64,000 nucleotides of DNA from Linyphia triangularis (taxonomy: Eukaryota > Arthropoda > Arachnida > Araneae > Linyphiidae), in the NCBI GenBank assembly GCA_963978545.1, contig OZ021722.1, positions 6,963,201-7,027,200 on the forward strand, given 5' to 3'. Shown here in pieces: positions 31,920 to 46,400 of this stretch (position 1 is the stretch's first letter; each line of letters begins with the position of its first letter). The translations under genes and the position numbers were made by a program. Under the pieces are notes generated by a model. The model saw only the letters and a program-made list of their open reading frames with translations. It was not told where the DNA came from and did not search any database.

Positions 31920-33753
31920 TAGACGCTATTTAAATCTCCCATGCATAGAACACATTCATTTAAAGTATATTTAACGAAAATTAAACAAATGATCAGGGAT
32001 GTTCACTTTATTTTGAATTTCAGAAAACAGTGAATATTAGAATAGCATAAAAATGTCTGCTCAAAAGAAAATTTAGACTCTTAATTTTTTTTTTTATTGG
32101 GTAGCAGGAGAAAAATTTTATCATTTGAAAATAATTAAATTTTTGTTGACATTAATGTTTGGAAGACATAAAAAACCGACATTAACAGTTAATGCCATTT
32201 GCAAATACATAAAAAACAAAATGACTGAAAAACCAACTGAATTTATAAATTGCAAGTAACAAATATGCAATCTTTTGTGATGCATTGCTTTATCTAATTA
32301 AAAATATAAAAGTCGAACTTTTCTATTTACAACTATAAGTGGTGTTTTTTATTAATGAATGATCCAGCACACATAAGATGTGATGATTGAATATATACAT
32401 TTAAAGAAACAGAGGTTATGTTATAAGTATGTGTCTGTGTAGGCAAAGTGTTTATTGTACACAAAGTGGAATCGATTCAAGTAACTTTTATTTCTTGCAT
32501 GTCTCTTGATGACAAACAAGCTTACTGCCGAGAACAGCAGCAAAAAATAAAGATTATCACGAAGTTCAGACGGCGAAAACCAATTTACAAAAGAAACGGC
32601 AATGAAATAATGACGGGTCCAGGTTTTGTTGGGCATCACATGACACTAACTGATTTTAAATGGTGCTTAACAGTTATTAGAAATTCAAGTCAGGCTCTTG
32701 CCGTCACAAGATCAAACTGTTTTTTACTGATATTCTTTTTTTCCCCTTAAAAATAGTTCAGTTTAGGACAGATCAAAGTAAGTATTAACAACTAAAACAA
32801 AAATGAAATGCACATGAATAGGTCATCAAGATCTATACCAGTGAAAGGTGAGGTTAAAAAGGATTCAAATCTATATATTAATTTTGGAAAAATGCAATTA
32901 CATTTTAATTATATTTGAATAAATATTTTTTATGGGGGGGGGGGGGGCTTGAAGCACAAACCCTGAGAAAGAGATTAAATACAATTTGAACTTCTCATAT
33001 ACAAATTCTTAGAATACCTCTCAAGGTAAATTGATGTAAAAGTGGTGGCCAAAAAGAAATTTTTCTGTGTTTCATACTTTAATAAGTAGGAGGAATATCA
33101 AATACATGAAAGGTTGAGGGAATGTTGACTTGTTTTCTTTTAGGTTTTAAACTAAATCAGTAACCACATTAAGGAGAAAAACTAAACGTTTTCTTTTAGG
33201 TGCAAACAAACCCTTTTACATGAAAGTTTAAAAGCTGTAGATTTAAATATTTTTTTTGCCTGAATTAACTGAATGCAAACTTCCATTAATAAAATATTCC
33301 GTGATAGTAAAATAAATTCGCCACATTCAATTTTGAAAAACTGTTTAGGTAAAAAAATAACACTTAATATTGATAACTTAATGAGAAAAAATTACTTTGT
33401 ATTTTCTTATACACAGGAAAATAATCATAATGGGTCAAAATTGACCAAAAACAGTAGAAAAAAAGTGTGTTGGCTGTTTAACAGCACAAGAACAACAAAT
33501 AAAAATTGAATCTGATGAAATACAGAGTTTAGGGAACATTTCATTTGTAGGGAAAAAAATTCTCAAATTTTGAAAACAAAAACTAGGATAAAAATGTCTT
33601 ATTTCCCGAAATTCAACAACCATCAGATACAGGTTTTCATAATCATATAAAAACAATGTTTTATCCTCCCCTGGACTCGCCACTCCTCATAAAAACCATC
33701 AGAAATGAAATATATTACAAATTCAGAGTCACTCCACTTAAAAGTATTCTTTC
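31920..33753 (-). other. Downstream flank of WDR33, including its unplaced 3' UTR
   Basis: The WDR33 3' UTR must start at 33753 and run leftward. Its end cannot be fixed. A minus-strand AATAAA (plus TTTATT) occurs near 32449-32454, among other candidates. A G-run lies at 32935-32947. Short frames at 32421-32750, 33273-33509 and 33435-33683 have no recognisable motif. Confidence 0.4.
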
Positions 33754-34481
33754 TCAACTCTGGTACCCGCCGCGACCACGGCCCCTGTTGACCACACGGA
33801 ACGGAGACCTCCCGCCACGGAAGGGACCCCCTCTCGGACCACCTCTTCCCCCTCTGTGGAACATTCCAGGGGGGTTAGGGTGCCTGGGGTTGAATCCCTG
33901 GGGGGGACCACCCTCAAAGTCCCTTCTGGGCGGAAACGACTCCTCGCGACTTTCTGGCCAAGAACGCTTCTGAGACCAGTCATCCGGTCCCCTATGGCTG
34001 TTTCTAGAGTCTATCTCATTCCCTGGTGGTCCACGGTGGCTGTTTCTAGAGTCCATGTTGTTGCCAGGTGGCCCCCTGTAGCTGTTCATGTCATTGCCTG
34101 GTGGTCCCCTGTTGTTGTTTCTAGGGTCCATCTCACCACCTGGTGGTCCCCTGTTGTTGTTCCTAGGGTCCATGTAGGGATCACCTCTTGGAGGATGGGT
34201 TTCTGGCCCAAATTCTTCCTCTGGGAATCTGCTCCTTTTATGAGGAGGTGGTCCGACGTTGTTTGAAGCTTCGAAGTGCTGGTGGTGATCGACAATCTGG
34301 CGGCCGTTCTCGTGGGATGGATTGTCGTTTGGCGGCTGTTGCGGTTCGTCATAGCTCCGCCATGTATCGTGCTGCTGCGGCTGCTGGTCGCCATGCTGGA
34401 AGTTCTGTTCTGGGAAAGGCATCCTGGGTGGCCTGTTGCCGGGGTCTTGGTGCATCGGAGGTGGTGGCATGGAATGAGGAT
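33754..34481 (-). CDS. WDR33: WDR33 last coding exon: proline-rich, repeat and RGG tail
   Basis: The acceptor TTGTTCATAG precedes ATCCTCATTCCATGCC, and the split aspartate codon is completed from the previous exon. It encodes residues 411-652: a P/Q/H-rich stretch, a basic patch [13 protein letters not shown], about five degenerate 14-residue repeats ([14 protein letters not shown] type, 33985-34173) and an RGG/RG-rich end likely to bind RNA. Stop TGA at 33754-33756. Overlapping plus-strand frames here are shadows. Confidence 0.93.
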
Positions 34482-37400
34482 CTATGAACAAAAAATGAAT
34501 GTATTAGCAGGATTTGTATATTTTGAAAGAAAAAGATCCTACAATTTCATTTTTCTAGGAGGTCTAGTAACCAGAGTATGTCTAAAAGAAATTTGTGATT
34601 CCCATTGGTATCTCAAAATGAAAATTAATTACTTTTCAATGACTTTTTAGGACCCAAACAATATTTTTTAAGGATATTCGAAAATTTGTTTTCAGGTATC
34701 ATGTATTGATATAAATTTTTAATAAAGAATATTTTATCCGAAAAATTACAAAAATTTTGTATGTGAAGTACGCATATGAAAGCACAGTAATATTAATAAA
34801 AGCAAAAATATTAAAAAAAGTATTAAAAACAAATGATGAAGTTGTAAATGAAATTGTATTTTCACAACTCATTAGATTTTACATTTAATGTGATTTTAAA
34901 TCTCGTTAAGTTCATCTTCCTTTTCTTTTACAGCCTTTCTGAAGAAGTTGGTTGGTTGGTTGGTTGTATTCAGATTATCTGGCGCCGTCAGCAACGCAAG
35001 GGCTATAATGCGCCGAAACATTCGTCATTAGACAAGCCAACATACATTTACAAACACCCATTCCTAACACGGGACTCGAACCCGCAACCTCGCAGTCTAG
35101 AAACTAGCACGCTAACCACTATACCGTTTGGTCGGCCTGAAGAAATTAGAGTTTAAAAATAGAGCAATATCTTTCTCTGATTCTGTTTTGTAAAAAAAAA
35201 AAATTCCGTGTATGTAATGTCACTTTCTTGAAGGCACACCTTTTTCTGTTTTAAGAAATCTATCTCTTCAGAGATTTTTTGGTTGAAGGAATTCAACTCT
35301 ACCAAACAGCAAATATGAAATATGAATCAAACAACATACAAGTTGACGAATAGACGGTTTCGCGGGTATAAGAAAGTCAGAGTTGGATTTTTATAAATAT
35401 TGCAACCACACACAAAACATCCATGAAAATTAAGGACATTTCAAGACCTCTAACCATTTTCAAATATTTTTAAGGGCTGGAAAACAAGTGAAAAAATATT
35501 AATCACTTTTAAAATGACTATGTGAACCTTATTAACCATGACTACCAAACATTCCAATTCAAAAAGAACTTTTAAAACTACTAATTACATATTTCTTGAA
35601 TTGGGTACTTCCATCGGAAGAAATATTTTTTTATTTTTTAACAAACTAGACAGATTTCATTGTGAAAGTTCTATATTTTAAACAACATTATTCGAAAATC
35701 GTCACAAAATATTTAAAAATTCTTAAGCCTACCTCTTATCTAAACAGAATTTTTAAAAAACACCAAAACTGGTCTGTTCAATTCGGAAATGAAAAAATAA
35801 AGAAATATGGTTGCAAGTATAACCAGGGTATAAAAATAAGTAGAAATTTTTATTTTCCAATAAAAAACACACACATTAACTTGTGATTTATAAACTTATT
35901 TCATACTTAACTAGTCACTGTCAACATTTACCAATAAGAAAAAACGCTTTTTAATGAGAATGAGTGAAACCAATTCCTTATTATTGATATTTGGATTGAT
36001 TTTAATTCTAAATGTACACATAAAATTCCAAAAATCAGAAAAAATCTTGTCTGCTAAACACATTTATGTTCAGAGAGTTAAATAAGAAAAAGATAGCTTA
36101 AAGATAATTTGGACCAGTAAAAGCAGGGATGAGAGTGATCAGAGAGCAAAAAGGAGGAAATTAAAAAATTCTTTGAAAAAGTTTGCGGATGGAATACACA
36201 AAAATTCAACAAAAGAGTATGCAGGAAGGATGATTCAATAATTTTAAAGACACAATGAAATTTCTCATACTATATAATAATTACATTTCAAATATTAGGA
36301 GTTAGTGAAGTAATCTGGGAGGAAAGGGGAGCCAAGAAGGAAAATCTTTTGTTTAGATATGAGGAAAAGTATACTTTTTGCAGGAAAAACTGGTTCAGAT
36401 CAGAAAAATCAAGACAGGGACAAAGAGGAGGAAAATGTTACATAAAAAACCAAAAAGGAGGAAAACTGGCATCCCTGAGTAAAAGACAGGGGATGCAGTG
36501 AGTTTAGGTAGGAATTATCTTTAAAAAATTAGGAACATTTTAGGGATAATTCCCAAAAATTTTAGGCACAATGCTTTAAAATTTATTGACAGTTCTTAAC
36601 ATTTTAGGGATATTTTTTTTTAATTTTAGGGAAAATTCTTAAAGATTAGAGATCATTATTAAAATACTAGAGGATAATTTAAAAACATTAAGGGATATTT
36701 CTTCGAAGTTGACATAGGCTCCTAACATAGGCATATTCTTTCCAAAGCTAGTTTTAATTCCAATACAAAACTGCCGATTTTCAAAAAATTTTACTTTAAA
36801 CAACATTTTAGTTATATAATTAAATAATTATACTATTTGACAAATATGCAAATTTAATTAAATAAATTTTTCTCATCTAGAGGAATAACGGGCGGAATTT
36901 ATAGGAAAATCAGGACGATTTCAAGGTTTTATGTTTTTTTAAAGGAATTATCAAAAATGTTAAGTACAATTTTAGGGAGAAACAAAAATTTCAAGGAAAA
37001 TTAGGAATCTTAGAGCAAATGCAACCCCTGCAATAGGAAACTTTTATACCCATTATTTTTAATTTTATTGGTCATTTATACTAAATAAACCAAGCAAAGA
37101 CTAAGTTATTGAAATTTTGGAACATTTATTAGTAAGATGAGCGAATCAGTTAATTTCTTTTGAGTATTTAGAGGCAACCTCCAAGTAGCTGTTTGGAGAA
37201 CAAAAAAAAAAGAGCAATCAATTCTGGAAATTTTAATTGAAAAATGAATCATTTACTGCTTATATGTAAAAGCTAAAATAGCTAATAAAAAAGGAATATG
37301 GTAAAGAAATGTATAAAAGAAATAAAATACCAGAACACTATTATACTGAAATGGATTGGTGTTATTTACCATCTTTATATTTTTTATCATTCATAGGGGG

Positions 37401-40400
37401 GGGGGGGTAGCGATATTTTTGTCAGTAATTCTTATATGGGACTTAATTCTTACATTATCCTTTCTTGTAAGTGAAAAAAAGGAAAGGAAAAAATTGGTCA
37501 TTGCTCAAGGGAAGAAAACTCTGTATTGATGACCTTCATTTTTCAACTTTTTACATCTTTATAGCATTTTTAGTGGGGTTGTTAAGAACACCTTAAGAGA
37601 TGGACCACAGCCATTTCAATCAAAATCGTTAAGGCAGTTTTGTAACAATTAATGAAATACACGATTTCTTCAATGGCAGATACCTTATGCGCATGCACAA
37701 TTTTGACGAAAACATTAATGACAGGTGTCATGGCCACCACTAGCCCATAAACCAAACTTTAATATCATAGGTCAATTCGTTCGACAGTTATGCTGACCGC
37801 GTACACACAAGACATTCTTTCTATCCCACTCTTTGAAGTCACGGAGAAATGAGAAAAAAAAAATCTATATTGTTTTTACCGAAAACAATACTTTGAAATG
37901 CTATGTAAACATAAAGGTAATTAAAAGAGGGGAAATGGGACGACAACAGACGATGCTAGATAATGGGTAGGGAGCCATTATTGTGATGGACAGGTGCCAA
38001 TCTTTCCCTTACCGTGCATTCGTGGAGGAAACCTAGGAGGTGGTTCTGTAAATTGCGGTGGTGGACCTCTGATATTCTGCTGGAAATGCTGGTCTTGGGG
38101 TGGCATCATGTGAAGTGGAGGAGGTTTCATCTCCAGGTTAGGAGCCACATCACCTACAGGGAGAGACACAGCGTTTAAATTAAGAGTGCATGTTAAATAC
38201 ATGAGTTATGGTAATATTAAAAATAAATATTGTTACGAATTTCTGTATATTTGTAAATATTTCATAGTATTGCAAGTTTTACAAGGAGCAGGGCATTTAA
38301 CATTATGGTAATGGCAATCTCACCAAATTGACGAGATAGAGCCAAGTTGGCGACGGTTTTGGCGACTAATTTTTGCCGCCAAACTTAGCGACCAATTGGC
38401 GACATTTTCGGTCCCCATGTACATGTATAGGACTTTTCGATTACAATCTGGAAACTCCTCCAAATTTCTATCTCTAGAAGATTCACGAAGGATTGACTTT
38501 CCTATATAAGCCCGGCAATGAGTCCGTTAGTGGACTGGAATTACTGAGTTGAGTACGTTAATTAGTTGAGTTCCTGAGTTAGCTGTCTCTCAGCGAGTAT
38601 TCAGAGAGTTCCAAAAGTGAACTGTATTGCATTGTCTTTTGCGGCGATTTTTAGCAGTTGTGTTGTCAAGTTTTTAATTGCTGTTTTGTGCTCTAATATT
38701 GTGTAAAGAGCTGTATTGAGTCTACTAGAATGAGAAGTTCTGGAGTTATATCGGAATAAATTTCAGCAAGTTTTTATCTGATTTGGCTTCAAGTCTTTCG
38801 AAACCCATCAACGCAACAATATTTATTCAATAATTGAAGATTAATTAAATTAGGCGAATGGCGGAGAAGAAACTGATGTTCACTCTTAAGAGGAAGTCCT
38901 AATTCCATATACTCGCTATGTTACAATCTTCTAGCCCAGTGCATTTAGAAACTAATTTCTATAAAACCTTGACATTTGGTGAGTAGGTAAGATCACTTAA
39001 TGAAATGAGTTAAATTTTCATTTAATGTCAATTTATTACAAATGAAAGTTAAAATAGCAAAGAAAAAACCAGGTGGAGCCACTGCATATGCATTAGAGAT
39101 CGGCGATGTATCGATACGGCGATATTTTTATCGATATTTCTAAAAAAATATCGATATTAAAAGTATCGATAAAAGTCTCCGATATATCGATATTTTCAAA
39201 CATTTTTAGTTTTTTGATGATTGTTTTGTAGTTCCATGTGTTTTTTCAATTTTCTTAATTGCCATTTCAAAAACTTCAAAACTAAAGTTTGAACTTGGCT
39301 GAGAGACAGTTAAAATGGTACCAATATTCAATATTTTCCATACACTTAAAAGCTATTGAAAATTATCTAAATTTTTCTTAAAATCACTGCACCAACTAAG
39401 CGAATTTATTTTTATTTTTTTGTAATAGATCCATTTCAGCTGAAAAAACAGTCACATTACAAAAAAGCAATCATGAAAAGTAGAAATTTGTCCCGAAAAA
39501 CTTTGTTTCTGGAAAAATTAAAAATCAAATTTAACAAAAATCATGTATCAATATTTTTTTCTATGCAACGATACAGTATCGATATTTATTTTGGTCGATA
39601 TTTCCGACCTCTAATATGCATTGACTTAAAGATATAAAATAAATCAGGCTCTACTTTCGAGTTTTTAATTTATGTCATTTCATTAAGGGTTCATTTTTGT
39701 ACATACTCGCCAAATGTCAAGGTTTTCTACAAAGTAGTTTCTAAATGCACTGGGCTAGAAAATTGTAACATAGCTAGTATAGCAGAGTTCCCACTCAAAT
39801 CACAGAATGAAAATCAATGACTTTTCAATGACTTTTAAGGACCTAATTAATGTTTTTAAGGACCTTTGAAAATTCATTTTCAGGCATCATGTCTATATTT
39901 AAATTTTTAATAAAGTATATTCTATCAAAAAAGTTACAAGTTGGTGGATGCGTAACATAAATATGTCGGAAAATTTTGATACGGTGCAGATAAGTGGCGG
40001 TCAAGCGGGGATAGCAAGTCTGAGTTGTATTTTTATAAATTTTGCAGTTGGACAACATCTGTAAAAAATTAAGGACTTTTAAAGACCCCTAAGCATTTTC
40101 AATGACTTTTAAGCACCTCTAAGCATTTTCAAGCACTTTCAAGGCCTTGAAAATAAGTTCAAAAATATTAAGCACTTTTAATGACTTTCAATGACAGTGG
40201 GAACCCTGTATAGAGAATGATCCTAACTAGGACTTCCTCTTAAATGAGACGAGTGGATTCTGAACATTTAAGATTACTTAGAGAAATTACTTTGTTTAAA
40301 GTTCATCAGAGTTAAGATATTGCATTCATTTGCTTTGAAATATAACAGGGTGGCCACAAAATCCAGGGAAAAAAGTTTCCCGATAGATTCCTACAAAATT

Positions 40401-43400
40401 CTTCAATTTTATGGTAAACTTTTTTTCAAATTTCCTCAACTTTCCAGACGTATATACACCCTGATCAAATAGAACGTATATGCCAAAGAGATAATACAGC
40501 ATTTTTTTTTTTTTTAAAGTTTTGGCGGTAATAAAAAGTTTAAATTACCCTGTAACATGAAATTTTTAACGATCACCGCCACAATTCTCCGGATAAATAG
40601 CTAATACTAAATGTTCATACTAAAATACATATGAACGGGAAAATGTACCTAAAAAAAAATTATAGCGAATTTCCCTGATTTTCATGACATTTTTTAAAAA
40701 TTCCCCGTCATTTCCCTGATTTCTAGGCTCTGATGCTACTCTGTAAGAGATTCGTTAAGTTTCTTAAATATGATTGAATTGTGATTTTCTCATTCCCTCG
40801 TACTACCATCTACTTTATACAGTAAAAATCAAAATTTATGGACTATTCCCGATTTTTTTTTTTTACTTTGATATTCATACAAATAAAAAACACAATGTAC
40901 CATTGTGAATAAACTTTTCCCTCAGAAGCAGAGGTCTTAACCTTTAAATTGATTTATCATTTATAAATTTTTGTTTTTGTATAAAAGGAGAAAAGGGGAT
41001 AGTCAACAAGAAACAATGTCCAGAAATAATAAATAAGATAATCCTGAATAAGGACGACAGCCCCGTAGTGTAATTGCAACCCACCATTTGTCCGTTCTGT
41101 GTTTTCTTGTGGGGGTGCCAGAAGCAGAGGTTGTTTGCTTTCCATCCACTGCTGCTGGAACTGCTTTGGAATTGGCTTGGAGAAGGGGATCTTCTTGGTG
41201 GCAGCGTTCTTCTCCAGCGAGGAATCCTCAGATGTGAAGTCCAGACCAGGGATCATTGGGATAGACTCCTCATAGCTGTTCTCTGAGGGAGACAATGTTG
41301 GATTAAAGAAGGGTTTATTACAAATTTTGGACTCCAGGAAAAATTTCGTATGTTTTCTTCTCTGGAGGTATTTGCTACAGCAAACAGTTATTTATACATA
41401 TATTATAAATATAAAATGACATTTGCAATTTTGAGGATTGAATGACTCAATTTATATAACAAATCTTGCCATTTGGAAATGAAAAAAAAAAAAAAAGTGC
41501 TATGATGCATAATATCCAGAACTAATGTAGTCTTGAAATTTCGTGATTAAATTGTAAAAATACTAAAAAATAATCAATACTTTTATAAAAGGAAATGTTT
41601 AAAATAGAAAAATTTCCTTGCAGGTGATTTTTGTAAAACTTCCTGACCAATTTATGTAAACACAAAACAACCATTCTTTGAAATTAAAATAGAAGGCCGA
41701 TAAAATGATGAAAACTTTATTACTTCCAATTCATACTTCTGAAAAGAAATAAAATTTAAATTTTAACCACCGATGCGAGTAGTGACACACAATTTCTGAA
41801 AAATACAAAATTTCCAGAAACTCAAGACGAATTTGCAATGTTCACCAAATCTTTTAAATTTCCCTGACAATTACAGGTCTTATCTAATTTCGAGGTTCAT
41901 AGAAAATCTGATGTAATATATATAGTAAAAGGTAAATGAAGGCATAAGGGATTACGTTCCTTGTCTAAGGAATACTACAGTGACAAAGGCTAAAAGTATA
42001 TAGGCTCATAACAGGATGTTAATGATGAGGAAATGTAAATCAATCTTAATTTCAGTTCAGGTTATCTAAAAATGTTATAGTTAAATAAAGTTGGTAGCCG
42101 TTATCTTTAAAAATCAGTTGATATGAAGAAAAGAAAAAAAAAACATTAATGCATTGGAAACTATTATCACATAAAGGGTTAAGTAAGTCCTGGAGATTAT
42201 ATGAGATTTTAATAAATATAATCAATCCAATATAACATTACTGGATAATAATTATATTTTATCAATGGATGTTAAATATTCCAATAAATTACGACTTTTA
42301 CAAATAGTTGAATATAAATAGTCCTCTGCTGTATATCTCAAGTATTTAATGAACAAAAAAATATTTTGAGGTTCTTTTTATTTTGAAGTCTAGATAGAAC
42401 AGAATAACTAGAATTCCTGTACAGTGTATGGACATATTTTTCTTAACCCGTTAACTCTTGAAGAGAGGCGTGAATGACTGCTTTCGAGGATCAACCAACT
42501 GCCTTGACTATACAAGGTTCCCACCCAAATCACAGAATGAAAATCAATGACTTTTCAATGACTTTTAAGGACCTAATTAATGTTTTTAAGGACTTATGAA
42601 AATTTGTTTTTAGGCATTATGTCTCTATTTAAATTTTTAATAAAGTATATTCTATCAAAAAAGTTACAAGTTGGTGAATGCGTAATACAAATATGACGGA
42701 AAATTGCTATAAGGTGCAGATAAGTGGCGGTCATGAGGGAATAGCGAGTCCGAGTTGTATTTTTATGAATATTGCAGTTGGACAACATCTGTAAAAATTA
42801 AGGACTTTTAAGGACCTCTAAGCATTTTCAATGACTTTTAAGCACCTCTAAGCATTTTCAAGCACTTTCAAGGCCTTGAAAACAAGTTCAAAAATATTAA
42901 GCACTTTTAATGACTTTCAATGACCGTGGGAACCCTGCTATACCTTACAATAGCCAGGAAACACCTCACTCCATGGACTCCAAAGGTGAAAAATTCCTTC
43001 AGCCTTAAAAGAAAGATCTTCTGATGATCCTCTAGCTCACCGGTCCACGGGTCAGATTTGGCCCGCAACAGATTTTTCTGCGGCCCGCCACAGAAGATAA
43101 AAAAAATCAAATGTATGGGATTTTTTTTTTTTTTACATAATTGCAATTTATCCAAAATAATGTGTTAAATATGTGTTAACTATATAGAGTTATCTAGCCT
43201 GAAGAAACTATATGAAGAAGCTTTCAATAAGGTGGTTTTCATCAAGAATAAACACAGGAATAACTTAAAACTCATTTGGACATTGGAATCTCATTTGGAC
43301 AATTTATTAAAATTGACTGCAACAAATACTCTGAAAGACATACTCTATCCTAAAATAAACGTTTTTTACTGCAATTGTCTCACAATTGACATCGACTAAA

Positions 43401-46400
43401 ATGGAATAATCTGGAAATATAGTTTAAACACTTTTATTAAAAGTTCGATCAAGTCGCATTGTCACGTTGAAACAAAAGATTAACTTTGTTTCTAAAAATG
43501 AAAACTAGTACTTTTTTAATTATTTGAAAAAATATAATCAAATATCAATACTAATTTTATTAAGATAAAAAAAAAAAATCAATATTTTTTTCAGTTTTCG
43601 GAAATGCTATATATTGTTAAATTGATTATTATTAAAGATACATATTTTGGTGTATCCGGCCAGCAAAAAGCTCCAACATGAGTCATATAGCCCGCCTCTA
43701 AAAGTTAGTGGTGAACACTGCTATCCAAAGTTTTTGCCCCATGCGAAAAGATTAAATAAAACACATAAGTAATTGGAATATATTTTAAACTGTTTGACTA
43801 AATAAACAAGCTTACACAACCCAAAATATGTTATGTAATATTTCATTTTATTCAAAATAGTTTACCCAAAAGACAACAGTACTTAATTTTTAACAAAATT
43901 TCTAAAAATTTTGTTACAAAATATAAAATAACAAAAATAAAAAGCTGTTTATTAAATTATCTAAAAATTTTAATTCATTGGTTTGAAATAATTACATAGC
44001 AATTATGATTCAATGACTAAGTATGTCAGACCCTTTTCTCAATTTCAGGAATGACAATCGATTTTTAAAAAATTATCTTTCATTAATGTAAGATTTTTAA
44101 TTTTTACTAATACGATAGAGATTTACTAATGGTTTCAAAGAATTAATAATTCTTAACAATGTTAAGGATTATTAATTCATTTATACAAAGAATATAAATT
44201 AAAACTTTATATTCCAGTTAATATCAAAGTACCTTTAGGTTTGAGATGTTCTGGAAGTCCAAACTCTAAGCCCATACCAGGGATGGAAGAAATTGTGCCA
44301 GAGTCATCTAAAATAATAATAAAAAATAAAAAAAATCAGTTATTCATTTATAAATAAACACAACACACATTTTTTTTTTTTTTTTGCTTTTTTTTAAGTA
44401 CCCATAATTTTTAAAGCATAAGTACACTTACTTTTTAAACCCTTTACATAAATTTCATTTTTGTGTGTATGTGTGTAGCTGTACATTTCAATGGTGGGCA
44501 GATCTGCGGCCCTAATTTACCACCTAGATGTCACTCAATCAGACTGAAACGTGGCAGATATATTCGATGTCGATGACAATGCATTCTATCAAGTTTTGGG
44601 GGGCTGTCACTGTCATTAAAAGGTCCCTTTTACGGAATAATAATAAACCAACTTGCCGTCATCAATCGCCCTGAAATAGCATTTAACCGATCATTGAAGA
44701 AACTCTTTCCTGTTGCCAAAACTGTTTTAATAAATAATAAAATTGTTTTAATCAGAATAAATAAAAAATATTTGGATGCGAGTGCATAAATTCACATTAA
44801 TTTTCAATGAACAAATTTGGAAACGTAGTTTGTCACATATTTTGCTGAGGGAGATGTTTTTAATATTTAAAATTAGATGCAAACACCAAGCACATGTTGA
44901 CACCAGAAACAGCACTATGTTAATGAATATACAAATTGGCAATGCATATAAAGGATTTATATTAAAAACTTTGTTTTTATAAGTTATATTACTTTTACAT
45001 AGTTTGAGGGAAAAGTTAACCGAAAAATGTATTCTTCCGTATTCGGTCTCTTTTTGAAAGAATTACATTTGAACAAATTTGTCTTCATATTTTACAGAGT
45101 AGATTTGCCATGCAAATTAAAAATCAGATATCGGAAATCTCTCTCTAGATATAAGGAAGAGGGTCCATAGGTTTGCTTTTCAAACAAATCTACAGTTTTA
45201 CTCCAAGCTTCACAAAACTGTGCAAAAACAAAAAATATGGTCACTGTTTACAAAAGGTTTTGTAAAACTAACCCCATTTCTCACTCCTTACAAAAGAATT
45301 TCATCTTGTACATTATAAATAAAATGTTCCCCAACTGTTAAGTTGGGGAACACTTAGGAAATAGTGATCATAATAATATAAGTATTTAGATTTTGCTTGA
45401 GACATTTAGATTTGATAATAAGAGAGTAATTCCTAACGTTAAGAATGTAGACTAGAACGGATTAAGATCCGAGTTACGAATCAGTTTTAAAGATGGGTAG
45501 CAGTCGCATCATGTTGAAGGTCAGAAATTTAAAAACACTTTATGGGAGGATGCATATTCCGTTCATTAAAAAGGGCTCAGAAACGATTTCCAATGTTCCA
45601 AAGAAGGCTTTGACGACCAAACACAGGGCTTATAAGAATCTAAAGCAAAATGGGTCTGAGGCAGAAAGAATAAATTATAAAATTGCGTAATTTCAAATAT
45701 ATGAGTAGAAAGCAGAAAAGGAACAAGAAGAAAAGCTTGCAAATCAATATTAACCCAAAGGGATTTTTTTCATATGCCAGTGGAAATCTGAGACCACTTG
45801 AAGATAGCCAGGGTAATTTAATGCATGATCATTTGACTTGCGAATTCAGTGGAGCAGAATGTACAATTTCAATTAGATTTAGATAGGATATCTAATTAGG
45901 TTATTAAAAGGGGTTTGTCATTTAATAATAGCAAATGTCAGGTTTTACACATGGGGAACCAAAATCAAAATGCGTCTTACAATTTACAAGGTATTGCAAT
46001 AAATGATACTAACGTTGTCAGTGATCTGGGGGCGTTGGTTAGTAAAGATTTTAAGATGGGGCAACAATGTAGGGCTGCTAGTGACAAGGCAAATAGGATG
46101 TTAGGTTATATAAAAAAAATGCTTCATTTAGATCTAGTGATATCATACTACCATTGTATAGAGGTTTTGTTAGGCCGCATCTTGAGTATGCAGTACAGTT
46201 TTGGTCACCTTTTTTAAAAAAGGACATTGATTTACTAGATAAAGTTCAACACAGAGCAACAGAAATAATTCAAGGTACTTCAGGCATGGCATATGAGGAT
46301 AGATTAAAAAAAAAAAATTAAACATGTATACACTACAGGAAAGAAGGGCAAGAGGGGATTTGACCCAGTTGTTTAAATTCATTGCACATGGTGAAGTTAG

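Larger units (their letters stand above)
38890..40239. mobile_element. Palindromic MITE, family A, copy 4 (host of two insertions)
   Basis: GAGGAAGTCCTAATTCC ... CTAGGACTTCCTC, with TTAA directly outside each end (38886-38889 and 40240-40243). This suggests that family A is a TTAA-inserting element. It contains a hAT MITE (39094-39613) and a family E element (39783-40208). Confidence 0.85.

Noticed and set aside
33656..34650. Several plus-strand frames of 99-136 codons
   Set aside because: They are antisense shadows of the proline- and glycine-rich last WDR33 exon, whose biased composition opens other frames.
39843..40058. A frame of about 64-71 codons repeated at 39843, 42594 and 63567 that looks conserved
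   Set aside because: It recurs because family E elements are repeated; the copies differ by changes that do not spare the protein.
41081..41084. Alternative WDR33 donor GTTGCA four bases downstream of the chosen one
   Set aside because: It would join the next exon out of frame; the GTGGGT donor keeps the frame.
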